From: Acidobacteriota bacterium
GTDB taxonomy: Bacteria; Acidobacteriota; Terriglobia; Bryobacterales; Bryobacteraceae
Length of the DNA stretch: 64,000 nucleotides
Assembly (NCBI GenBank): GCA_016213775.1
Contig: JACQZR010000009.1
Coordinates: 1 to 64,000, forward strand
Direction of reading: 5' to 3'
Shown here: piece by piece, positions 55,501 through 61,244 of the stretch
Position numbering within the stretch: position 1 is the first letter of the stretch
Layout of the letters: each line of letters starts with the position of its first letter
Made by a program: the position numbers and the translations under genes
Notes under the pieces: generated by a model
The model's input: only the letters and a program-made list of their open reading frames with translations
What the model was told of the DNA's origin: nothing
Database searches by the model: none

Positions 55501-55744
55501 TGTAGGTGACCCCTGCGTTGGTGGTCTTCCAAACGCCTCCGCTGGCGACGCCGACGAAGTAGGTGGAAGGCGTGTTGGGATCGACGGCAAAGGATGTCAC
55601 GCGGCCGGAGGAGATGGCTGGTCCGACGGAGCGGAGCTTAAGGCCGGCGAAGGTGGCAGTGGAGAGCGGACCTTCGTCGGGACGTTGGGAGGACTGCTGG
55701 CAGAGGGCGGCAGCGGCGAGAGCGAACGCGAGGAGGTAACGCAT
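52502..55744 (-). CDS. Large secreted VPS10/sortilin-type BNR beta-propeller protein
   Basis: 1080 aa. A leader (YLLAFALAAAALCQQ) precedes two consecutive propellers with many Asp-box motifs (SDDGGKSWRN, SADGGKTWKT, SRDGGNTWSK, STDCGESWER, SDDRGNSWRA, SADKGATWTS). A C-terminal part (about 780-1080) has beta (AKRVNGVVTPLATAQTFQV) and coiled-coil segments. This is the common acidobacterial 'glycosyl hydrolase, BNR repeat' protein; enzymatic activity is not shown by sequence. ATG 55744 is chosen over 56053 because the leader starts there. A 14-bp palindrome lies directly upstream. Confidence 0.9.
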   Translation of the reverse strand: MRYLLAFALAAAALCQQSSQRPDEGPLSTATFAGLKLRSVGPAISSGRVTSFAVDPNTPSTYFVGVASGGVWKTTNAGVTYTPVFDNEGSYSIGHIVIDSRNPSTVWVGTGENNSQRSVAYGDGIYRSDDGGKSWRNMGLKQSEHIGRVLVDSRDSNVIFVAAQGPLWGPGGDRGLYKSADGGKTWKTVLTVSEHTGATDVAQSPHNPDMMLAATWQRRRHVYTLINGGPETALYISRDGGNTWSKVRGLPAEDIGRIGVTFSPAGKCLAYARVETANRQTTGIYRSTDCGESWERRGPYDSQGMYYGQIIADPLDPNRIYLGNVFAQVSEDGGRTTRPVGDRSKHVDTHTFWIDPKNTMHLLTGCDGGVYETWDRAQTWQFKANIPTLQFYDVTVDNALPHYNIYGGTQDNWSIGGPSRTRSASGITNQDWFVTLGGDGFHSRVDPTDPNIVYSTLQYGVLSRLDRRTGERVGLQPMAGKGEPPLRWNWDSPLMISPHSAPRLYFAANKLFRSDDRGNSWRAVSGDLTRQLDRDKLPVMGKIQNADSVAKHQSTSFYGNITALSESPRKEGLLYAGTDDGLIQVSENAGGVWRKIETFPGVPERTYVTRLFASQHADGTVYAVFNNHKNADFKPYLMKSADKGATWTSISAGLPENGPLWAIAEDPVNSNLLFTGTEYGLFFTIDGGKKWIRLRGGLPTIAVRDLAIQKREVDLVLATFGRGFYVLDDYSPLRALKPDSLDPEAVLFSVKKAQIYVESQPIGGRGKSNQGEAFYTAPNPPFGAVFTYYLKDGYRTARQQRHEAERKASRENAAAPYPSKEQLVKEEDEEAPAIIITITDAGGKTVRRFNGPVAKGMQRVVWNLRGPAPIVTAPRRNEEGDEDEDRFVPTGPFVKPGSYKVSIAKRVNGVVTPLATAQTFQVEGPASVTTLTDFLSEVSKLQRAVSGANENVTSARARMATVLRAIQESTADLKLREEALRIDRKLKDIQVALQGETALARRWENLPVSIGGRIQKMAGNYRMSTAAPRKADQDQLQIAQGELREQLDALKPLLEADIKKLEKDLDAAGVPHTPGRIPQL

Positions 55745-55746
55745 AG

Positions 55747-55760
55747 GGTTTCCGGAAACC
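55747..55760. promoter_or_regulatory. 14-bp perfect palindrome at the start of the BNR gene
   Basis: GGTTTCCGGAAACC lies 3-16 bases before the ATG at 55744 (minus strand), where a Shine-Dalgarno would be expected. It could be an operator or a translation-blocking hairpin. No partner is known. Confidence 0.45.
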
Positions 55761-56013
55761 TCGCAGTATAGCGCGGCGCGGAGTGACGGATTGCCGGTGG
55801 GAAGGCTAGGCGGCGCGGCAAAAGTCGTGATATTGCGAAAACGCAGACGAAACCGGGTGCGCCACCAGGACGATGTTGGAACCGGCGGCGAATTCGGTGT
55901 GGTGCTTTCCTCGGACAGCGGCGGAGAAATCATACTCCGGTCGTAGTTCGTCAGTAGAAGTTGGTTTACCGCGATCCATCTGTTCTCCCGTTCAGTATGC
56001 GCCACACCGCCTT
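55761..56013. other. Intergenic region
   Basis: About 250 bp between the BNR propeller gene and the SEC-C gene, both minus strand. I see no RNA gene or repeat. The region probably holds the propeller-gene promoter. Confidence 0.3.
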
Positions 56014-56625
56014 TCAGGCCGCGACGGCGCGGTGTGGTTTGTTGAGGCAGCAACGCTTGAACTTGAGGCCGGAACCGCAGGGGCAGGTTTCGTTGCGGCC
56101 GATTTTGCTGGTGTTGACGAAGGGTTGGGTGTTGGTCTGGGGCTCCGCGCGGATCGGTTCTGGTTCGGTTGGAGGATCCGGGGATTCCTGTTCGAAAGTG
56201 TCCGATTTTGTCTGATAGCAGGCGGATTTCTCTTCGAAGGAGAGGGTTTTGTCTTCCTGGCTCTGGGGGGATTCGAGAGGGACGGGGAGCTGCCAGCCGG
56301 CGTCGGGGGCGTGGGGGCGTTTGAGGACGGCGAGGGCGGCTTTGAGGCGGACGCCGGAAGGAGCCACGGGGTCATCGAGAATGGCGATTATCGTGTTGAG
56401 AGCCTTCTGGCTGGCTTCGCGGAGTTGGTCGCGAAGGTTTTCAATGAACTCCTGTTTGGCTTCTTCGACGATGTTGGCGAAATCGATGTTCTTGAGCCAG
56501 AGATTGAGAGTGGAACGAACGACACCGGCCGAATGCGCGGCGTGAGAGATAGAAGCTCCCGAGGCGAGGGAGAGGGCGGCCTGGGCCTGAGCAGGGGTAA
56601 GGCTACCGAGATCGCAATGAGACAT
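56014..56625 (-). CDS. HTH and SEC-C motif protein
   Basis: 203 aa. N-terminal HTH-like helices (LTPAQAQAALSLASGASISH; GVVRSTLNLWLKN) resemble terminase-small or resolvase-type DNA binders. A helical segment follows, then an acidic, proline-rich linker at about 120-170, ending in a SEC-C zinc motif (CPCGSGLKFKRCC). The SEC-C motif is shared with SecA and many small proteins. ATG at 56625 fits this domain layout; the longer ORF upstream has no homology-like content. Role unknown, possibly DNA-linked. Confidence 0.72.
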   Translation of the reverse strand: MSHCDLGSLTPAQAQAALSLASGASISHAAHSAGVVRSTLNLWLKNIDFANIVEEAKQEFIENLRDQLREASQKALNTIIAILDDPVAPSGVRLKAALAVLKRPHAPDAGWQLPVPLESPQSQEDKTLSFEEKSACYQTKSDTFEQESPDPPTEPEPIRAEPQTNTQPFVNTSKIGRNETCPCGSGLKFKRCCLNKPHRAVAA

Positions 56626-56815
56626 AAGGGACCTCGATGTGGGAATTATAGCAGGGATTGTGACAAATGGGAAGGATTTTCTTGGCGAGAACTGCGATTC
56701 AGACAGTAGAGATGTGCCGGGGACTGGCATATCCTTTTCTGACGTGAAAGAAACGGAGATCCGATGGTGGGATGAACCCGATGGGGTGGAAGGGGATGGG
56801 ATGCGGCGAACGAGA

Positions 56816-57070
56816 TCAGAACTGCAGCGGCATAGAAGGACCAGCGAGATCAAGAGTGCCGCCTATCCGCTGGTAGAAATAGCGGCCGCGAATGCTCTGG
56901 TTAAAGTAAACGCCTTTTGAGGGTGCCTCCAACAGGCGCTGATAAACGGCGACAGGCACGTCGTAGTAGCGGTAAACGGCCCCACTGCGGAATTGCAGCT
57001 CTAATATCGCCGACTTGGCATCATGGCCGGCAGACGCCAGCGTCGTGGAGCCGACAAGGACACGTTGCAT
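56816..57070 (-). CDS. KTSC domain protein
   Basis: 84 aa, nearly all domain: FRSGAVYRYYDVPVAVYQR LL, then SKGVYFNQSIRGRYFYQRI. The conserved order 'xGxVYxYxxVPxxVYxxLxxAxSxGxYFNxxIR' of KTSC domains is clear. These domains are linked to RNA or lysyl-tRNA-like contexts but have no firm function. A GGAGG six bases before the ATG at 57070 fixes the start. Confidence 0.85.
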   Translation of the reverse strand: MQRVLVGSTTLASAGHDAKSAILELQFRSGAVYRYYDVPVAVYQRLLEAPSKGVYFNQSIRGRYFYQRIGGTLDLAGPSMPLQF

Positions 57071-57079
57071 AGACACCTC

Positions 57080-57099
57080 CAGTTGACTGCAGTTGACTG
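57080..57099. repeat. Tandem 10-bp duplication (CAGTTGACTG x2)
   Basis: Two perfect copies of CAGTTGACTG abut between the KTSC gene start and the transposase gene end. They may be a footprint of an insertion or a binding site. Confidence 0.6.
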
Positions 57100-57120
57100 A
57101 GGAGGAAGAGACATAGGCGG

Positions 57121-58803
57121 CTACGGAGCGCGGGCGGTATCCAACAGAGAGTATTGTTCGTTTTCGATCCGCCGGAGTTGCTCCCGCAGCTTGCTCCGCG
57201 CGGGCTCTTCGATATCCAGCAGGATTCTGCCGTACTCGGCAAGCGTGAGCAAGCAGAAGCGCTGGCGATAGTACACCGCCACGACTTCCAGAGTGGGCGA
57301 GAGAAGTAGCCGCGTGCGATCCCAAACATTGTGCGTCAAAGCTTTCCGCTGCCGCAGGACCAAGTGTGCTTGTACCAGAGTGTAGGCAAGGAGCACGAAC
57401 AGCGCTTGGTTGACGACCAATGCGAAGGCACAGGAGTGCATCCGGGTTAAATCCCAGAAACACTTGTACTGGCGGTGTCGCTCTTCGATGGCCGGACGTA
57501 GTTCGTAGGTGGAACGGATGAAGGAGGCGCTGAAGCGATCGGAAGTGCTGACCAGTACCCAATCATGAGTGCGTCCCTGCGCATCGCATTCCCGGTTCAC
57601 TACGGCCGTTAACGGCACCGGACACTGGCTCCAACTGAGCAGTCCGCGGCCGACCCCCAGCAGGGTCTGCCCCACAAGTGGAGGGGCAGTGGGAGCGGGA
57701 GCGGGAGCGGGAGCCGGCGCGGACTTTCGCTGCGCCAACGTCCGCCGGCGTTGCTCTTCCCGCTTCTGTACTGCCGCAGGCCGCGGAGAAGCGGTCGCCT
57801 CCGGCGGTGCGGCAGTCGGCGGCACATAGGGCTCCCAAACGAAGTCGCGCAGCCGAGTCAACCCGATGGCATCGGCATAGAGATCCATGTTGGTGCGCAG
57901 TGGAACGATGGTGTCGATCCCCCACTTCTGTTTGAGGTGTCCCATCCGTTCACCATCGAGCAGCCCGCGGTCCACAATCAGAACCTTGATAAAACCTTTG
58001 TGCACGGCCGCCGCCGCCTCTTCCACCAGCTCATACAAGATGGGGCATTCATGCCGCCGGCCGGGAACCACGCGGGCCGCCACCACAAAGAAAAAGTCCT
58101 GCTGGCGGTTGACATGAATCAGGCTCACCAGTTTGTAGCAGCGGTGCTGCTGATAACGCTTGTCGCGAAGATCGACTTGGTCGGGGTTGACCGGGTGGTT
58201 GTGCTCATCGAACCAAAGCAGGTCGGACTGCTCGTAGTGTTCATTGTCGGGGACGAACAAATAGGAAGCATCTCCGATGAAAAGACCTTCGGGATCGAAC
58301 AGGCCGAGGGAGCGCAAGCAGAGCGGCACTTGGCGATTAAACCAGGCGTGCAGGGGATCGGTCTTGGTGTCATGAGCGAACTTGCGCAGGAAGTCCTGAT
58401 CGCAGGGAGTCTGCCGATCATATTCGTTCTTGTCGTTGAACCCCGGGCATGCCAGGGTGACATCGCCGGTTTCCGGGTGGCGGGTCTTACGGCCGCCCAT
58501 CTCCGGTCCGAGGGCTTCGATGAGGCCGCCGCAACGGAGGATGCGGGGAAAGGCGTGATAGCTCTGCGAGCCGTGAAGCTTGAGAGTGATCTCGCTGGAC
58601 AAATAGATCCAGACGGGCACTTCCTCTTTTTTGCGGGGTGAGGGATAGGACTCGGCCAAACGTTGGATGAGTTGCCGCCGGAACAGGTGACGGAACAGGT
58701 CGGCCTCGGCGGCTTCCGAGACGTGCTCCAGGTAATCGATGTCCCCGTGGCGCAGTGCGTCCAGCACAAAGGATCGATCGAACTGGAAGGTGACCAGATC
58801 CAT
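57121..58803 (-). CDS. DDE transposase (IS4-like)
   Basis: 560 aa from ATG 58803. DDE-type residues are plausible as Asp in FIGDASYLF, Asp in VLIVDRGLLDG and Glu in LRPAIEERHRQYKCF. Between Asp2 and Glu lies a large insert with an APAPAPAPAP hexamer-coded linker. The start is fixed by its position 1 bp after the stop of the upstream gene. Family label is uncertain, because I cannot see the terminal repeats. It forms a two-gene unit with the small DUF6788-like protein and appears intact. Confidence 0.72.
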   Translation of the reverse strand: MDLVTFQFDRSFVLDALRHGDIDYLEHVSEAAEADLFRHLFRRQLIQRLAESYPSPRKKEEVPVWIYLSSEITLKLHGSQSYHAFPRILRCGGLIEALGPEMGGRKTRHPETGDVTLACPGFNDKNEYDRQTPCDQDFLRKFAHDTKTDPLHAWFNRQVPLCLRSLGLFDPEGLFIGDASYLFVPDNEHYEQSDLLWFDEHNHPVNPDQVDLRDKRYQQHRCYKLVSLIHVNRQQDFFFVVAARVVPGRRHECPILYELVEEAAAAVHKGFIKVLIVDRGLLDGERMGHLKQKWGIDTIVPLRTNMDLYADAIGLTRLRDFVWEPYVPPTAAPPEATASPRPAAVQKREEQRRRTLAQRKSAPAPAPAPAPTAPPLVGQTLLGVGRGLLSWSQCPVPLTAVVNRECDAQGRTHDWVLVSTSDRFSASFIRSTYELRPAIEERHRQYKCFWDLTRMHSCAFALVVNQALFVLLAYTLVQAHLVLRQRKALTHNVWDRTRLLLSPTLEVVAVYYRQRFCLLTLAEYGRILLDIEEPARSKLREQLRRIENEQYSLLDTARAP

Positions 58804-58804
58804 C

Positions 58805-59218
58805 TCATTTCTTCCGTCGGCGCGCGGCCGGTTGGGGAGGCGGCAGGAGGAGGGCAGCCTCCAGGCGATCGATGTGGGCAACGATGCGCAGGTGGAGTTT
58901 AACGAGAGCGGCGCGGGCGCGGCGGAAGCGTCGATAGTTTTCGGCCAACTGGCGAAAATGCACGCGTTCGCCTGGGGGCAAGGTGCGGAGGCGAGTTTTG
59001 CCGTGGTCGGACCAGGAGATCACCGGTGAGGTGTGGAGCGGGCCGTCGGCAGAGGCGCAGTGACAGGATGGTTTGCCACAGCGGGTGTGGAGGTCATAGA
59101 CGGAACCTTTGAGGAGTTGGCGCAGGGGGAGCAGGATGTCGAGCTGGCGCTGGTACTGGTCGAGCAAGGACTTGAGGGTGAGGCGAAGGCGGCTGGCGCG
59201 ATCCGCCGAAGTGGTCAT
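58805..59218 (-). CDS. Small accessory protein of the transposase unit (DUF6788-like)
   Basis: 137 aa. Helix-rich, with a cysteine/histidine cluster HTRCGKPSCHC near residue 45 and a basic C-terminus (PQPAARRRKK). Such proteins commonly precede IS4-like transposases of this kind in soil bacteria, and the two genes are spaced by 1 bp. A GAGGAG Shine-Dalgarno precedes the ATG at 59218. Possibly a DNA-binding regulator of transposition. The family name is from memory and not verified. Confidence 0.68.
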   Translation of the reverse strand: MTTSADRASRLRLTLKSLLDQYQRQLDILLPLRQLLKGSVYDLHTRCGKPSCHCASADGPLHTSPVISWSDHGKTRLRTLPPGERVHFRQLAENYRRFRRARAALVKLHLRIVAHIDRLEAALLLPPPQPAARRRKK

Positions 59219-59228
59219 GGGGTCTCCT

Positions 59229-59265
59229 CTTTATGTTATATATCATAAAAACATAAAGATCGCAA
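59229..59265 (-). promoter_or_regulatory. Promoter and operator-like hairpin of the transposase unit
   Basis: On the minus strand, TTGCGA (59265-59260) and TATATA (59242-59237) are 17 bp apart, a good sigma-70 promoter. Arms CTTTATGTT (59229-59237) and AACATAAAG (59250-59258) form a 9-bp inverted repeat that brackets the -10 element, as expected for a repressor site or an attenuating hairpin. Confidence 0.6.
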
Positions 59266-59414
59266 GATGTTTTATTGAAAAAATGAGGGTGGTGGAACAT
59301 TTTTTGGCCTGGGAGGAGAAACACTCGATGGAGCACTCGCCAGGAAGAGCGCCATGGAGGCGGCGAAGCCCCGCCAGCAGCGTATTCCGACCAGTATGCC
59401 CAGCCGGAGGGATC
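59266..59414. other. Intergenic region upstream of the transposase unit
   Basis: About 150 bp. AT-rich up to 59310, then GC-rich with broken-looking coding content. I could not identify a terminal inverted repeat here or on the other side of the transposase. Confidence 0.3.
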
Positions 59415-60188
59415 CTACCGGCGGGAACGCGCTAATCTACTGTCTGAATCACAGTTGGCGAGAATTCTTATATGGCACGGTCGGGAGTTTTCTGAGGCTT
59501 GCAGACACCGGCGAGAACAACGAGTTTGCCGTCCGCCATTGCTCGTAGTTGTTCTACGGGGATCCAGTGGCCTTTGGCTCACGTCCTCACGGAAGAAGGT
59601 CACGGACTGGACGCTGGTAAGCTCATCGCCGCCATTCAGGAGCGGGACCGACTCGGCTTCGGCGAAAATCCGGCACTGCTGGTAGTCATCAGCAGAAGGG
59701 CGTGAGTAGACTTCGAGCTGGCGGCTCTTCAGGTCGAGTAGCCAATAGGTCTCTATGGCCGCCCGGGCGTAAAGGCGGCGCTTGAGCACTCGATCCCGAT
59801 CGAGAGTGGCTTCGGCAATCTCCACAACGAGCATCAAATCCGGCGGGGTAGGATGACCCTTGACATAATCCTTCGTATCCCCGCGGATGACAGCCACGTC
59901 AGGCTCGGGCTCACTGTCGGCCAGCGTGATGGGCTCCTGAGCATCGACATACCACCCTGCGGGAATCACCTTTTCCAGGGCCTGCCGCGTGCAACGTGTG
60001 GCGATGCGGTGCGATGGGTTCTTCGACGTTTTGCGGACAAGCAACCCTTCCAAGAGCTCAATCGGATCGTCCGGGGCGAGAATTCCTCCGTCGATCATCC
60101 CGTGGTACTGCCTCACAGTAAGGCGCCACAGAGAGCCATTGACCGGCTCCGGCGTGTCGCTCGCTGGGAGAATCGGAATTGCGGACAT
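59415..60188 (-). CDS. Uma2 family (DUF820) endonuclease, C-terminus possibly frameshifted
   Basis: 257 aa. Residues 1-195 carry the Uma2 restriction-endonuclease-like fold: EPEPDVAVIRGD (Asp97), PDLMLVVEIAEATLDRDRV (Glu123) and Lys136 in KRRLYARAAIETYWLLDL. Typical members are about 190-200 aa and end with a short VxDLL-type strand. Here about 55 residues of Arg/Ser/Thr-rich sequence extend beyond it. In another frame the same DNA reads WIPVEQLRAMADGKLVVLAG, which suggests a possible late frameshift. These proteins are abundant in accessory DNA and in cyanobacteria and Acidobacteriota, with unclear targets. Confidence 0.75.
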   Translation of the reverse strand: MSAIPILPASDTPEPVNGSLWRLTVRQYHGMIDGGILAPDDPIELLEGLLVRKTSKNPSHRIATRCTRQALEKVIPAGWYVDAQEPITLADSEPEPDVAVIRGDTKDYVKGHPTPPDLMLVVEIAEATLDRDRVLKRRLYARAAIETYWLLDLKSRQLEVYSRPSADDYQQCRIFAEAESVPLLNGGDELTSVQSVTFFREDVSQRPLDPRRTTTSNGGRQTRCSRRCLQASENSRPCHIRILANCDSDSRLARSRR

Positions 60189-60300
60189 AGCTCTGGGGCT
60201 TCTACCTTCATTGTGGGCATTCGGCCAGGGGACGTCGGCCTGGATGCCATCTGCCCACGCTTGCCGGGGATGCTTTGCATTTGAAGGAGGGCGGGGCCCC

Positions 60301-60329
60301 TTGACCGGCTTGTACGCATCGCGTAATAT
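60301..60329 (+). promoter_or_regulatory. Promoter with overlapping palindrome, higBA module
   Basis: TTGACC (60301-60306) and TAATAT (60324-60329) are separated by exactly 17 bp. A palindrome TACGC-ATC-GCGTA (60313-60325) overlaps the spacer and -10. The expected start of transcription is about 60336, only three bases before the toxin ATG at 60339, so the mRNA may be nearly leaderless. Confidence 0.7.
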
Positions 60330-60338
60330 GGCTTTCGT

Positions 60339-60614
60339 ATGATCAGGTCCTGCCGCCAGAAGGATGTGCAGACATTGCTGGACAGGATGTTCAGCCGGAA
60401 GTTCCGGAACATCGAAAGAGCAGCGCGAGTGCGGCTGGAACTGTTGGATGCGGCGACGTCGTTACGGGATCTCGAACTGCCAGGATTCATGTTGGAAGCG
60501 TTGAAGGGAGACCGGAAGGGACAGCACCGCATCCGGATCAACGATCCATACCGGATCTGTTTCGAATGGCGGGGCGGAGACGCGCATCAAGTTGAGATCG
60601 TGGACTATCACTGA
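60339..60614 (+). CDS. higB: RelE/HigB-type mRNA interferase toxin
   Basis: 91 aa, normal length for the HigB-1/GraT group. The start MIRSCRQKDVQTLLDRM, the central helix AARVRLELLDAATSLRDLELPG, LEALKGDRKGQHRIRINDPYRICF and the end HQVEIVDYH are all family features. The YRICFEW strand carries the conserved Arg. Family role: ribosome-dependent mRNA cleavage, neutralised by HigA. Toxin first and antitoxin 14 bp later is the typical order. Appears complete. Confidence 0.92.
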   Translation: MIRSCRQKDVQTLLDRMFSRKFRNIERAARVRLELLDAATSLRDLELPGFMLEALKGDRKGQHRIRINDPYRICFEWRGGDAHQVEIVDYH

Positions 60615-60628
60615 AGGAGTACCGTGCA

Positions 60629-60937
60629 ATGGCAGCGAGGCAGAATAAGCGACTGGCGCCAATTCATCCGGGGGAAGTGCTCGCGGAGGTCTTGCGGGAG
60701 GCGGGGTTGACAGCGAATGCGCTGGCAATGGCGCTGCGGGTGCCTGCGAACCGGATTGGAGGGATCATCAAGGGACAGCGAGGGATCACAGCGGATACGG
60801 CATTGCGGCTGGCGCGGTATTTTGGCACGTCGGCACAAATGTGGGTGAATCTGCAGGCGAAGTACGACTTAGCGTTTGCGGAGGATACCTTGAGCGGGCG
60901 GATTGAGCGGGAGGTGGCGCCGCGTTCGGCGGCCTGA
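60629..60937 (+). CDS. higA: HigA family antitoxin (Xre HTH)
   Basis: 102 aa. Signature IHPGEVLAEVLREAGLTANALAMALRVPANRIGGIIKGQRGITADTALR-type HTH, followed by LARYFGTSAQMWVNLQAKYDL. This is the standard HigA sequence for the HigB-1 toxins. It should bind the palindrome upstream of higB and repress the operon as well as block the toxin. Start 14 bp after the toxin stop. Confidence 0.93.
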   Translation: MAARQNKRLAPIHPGEVLAEVLREAGLTANALAMALRVPANRIGGIIKGQRGITADTALRLARYFGTSAQMWVNLQAKYDLAFAEDTLSGRIEREVAPRSAA

Positions 60938-61244
60938 GGTGCGTATTGGTGGAGGGCGGCGCAGGAACATGACAAACCGGCTGAAGAAGGTGGGTGGATT
61001 GGATCATCCACCGACATTCCAGGCGCGCGGCATAGCCTGTGGCAGAAGTCCCCAAAGACCGCTTGCTGGCGCGCGCGGCTCTGTAGAGTCAGTGCGTTAC
61101 CGAGGGTCTATCGCGAGCGACCGACTATTGCCACGGGCTGATAGGCTATCAAGGTAACGTGGGCTTCATCAACGGCGGCGTTGCAATCTGGAATCTTTTG
61201 CCAGGGGTGTCCAGCAACGTCTGGCTGGTATTGTCACCTGCGGC
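60938..61244. other. Gene-free stretch with imperfect stem
   Basis: 307 bp between higA and the STAND gene. No coding content is convincing. The segment at about 61057-61085 (AGACCGCTTGCTGGC...GCGCGGCTCTG) forms an imperfect stem through AGACCGC and GCGGCTCT, reminiscent of REP-like elements I associate with acidobacterial/planctomycete intergenic DNA. The resemblance is from memory. Confidence 0.35.

Noticed and set aside
57070-59300. Terminal inverted repeats for the transposase
   Set aside because: I compared both flanks by eye and found only the promoter hairpin and a 10-bp direct duplication, not matching ends.
60938-61244. A tRNA or small RNA gene between higA and the STAND gene
   Set aside because: No cloverleaf pairing or T-loop motif; only an imperfect stem.
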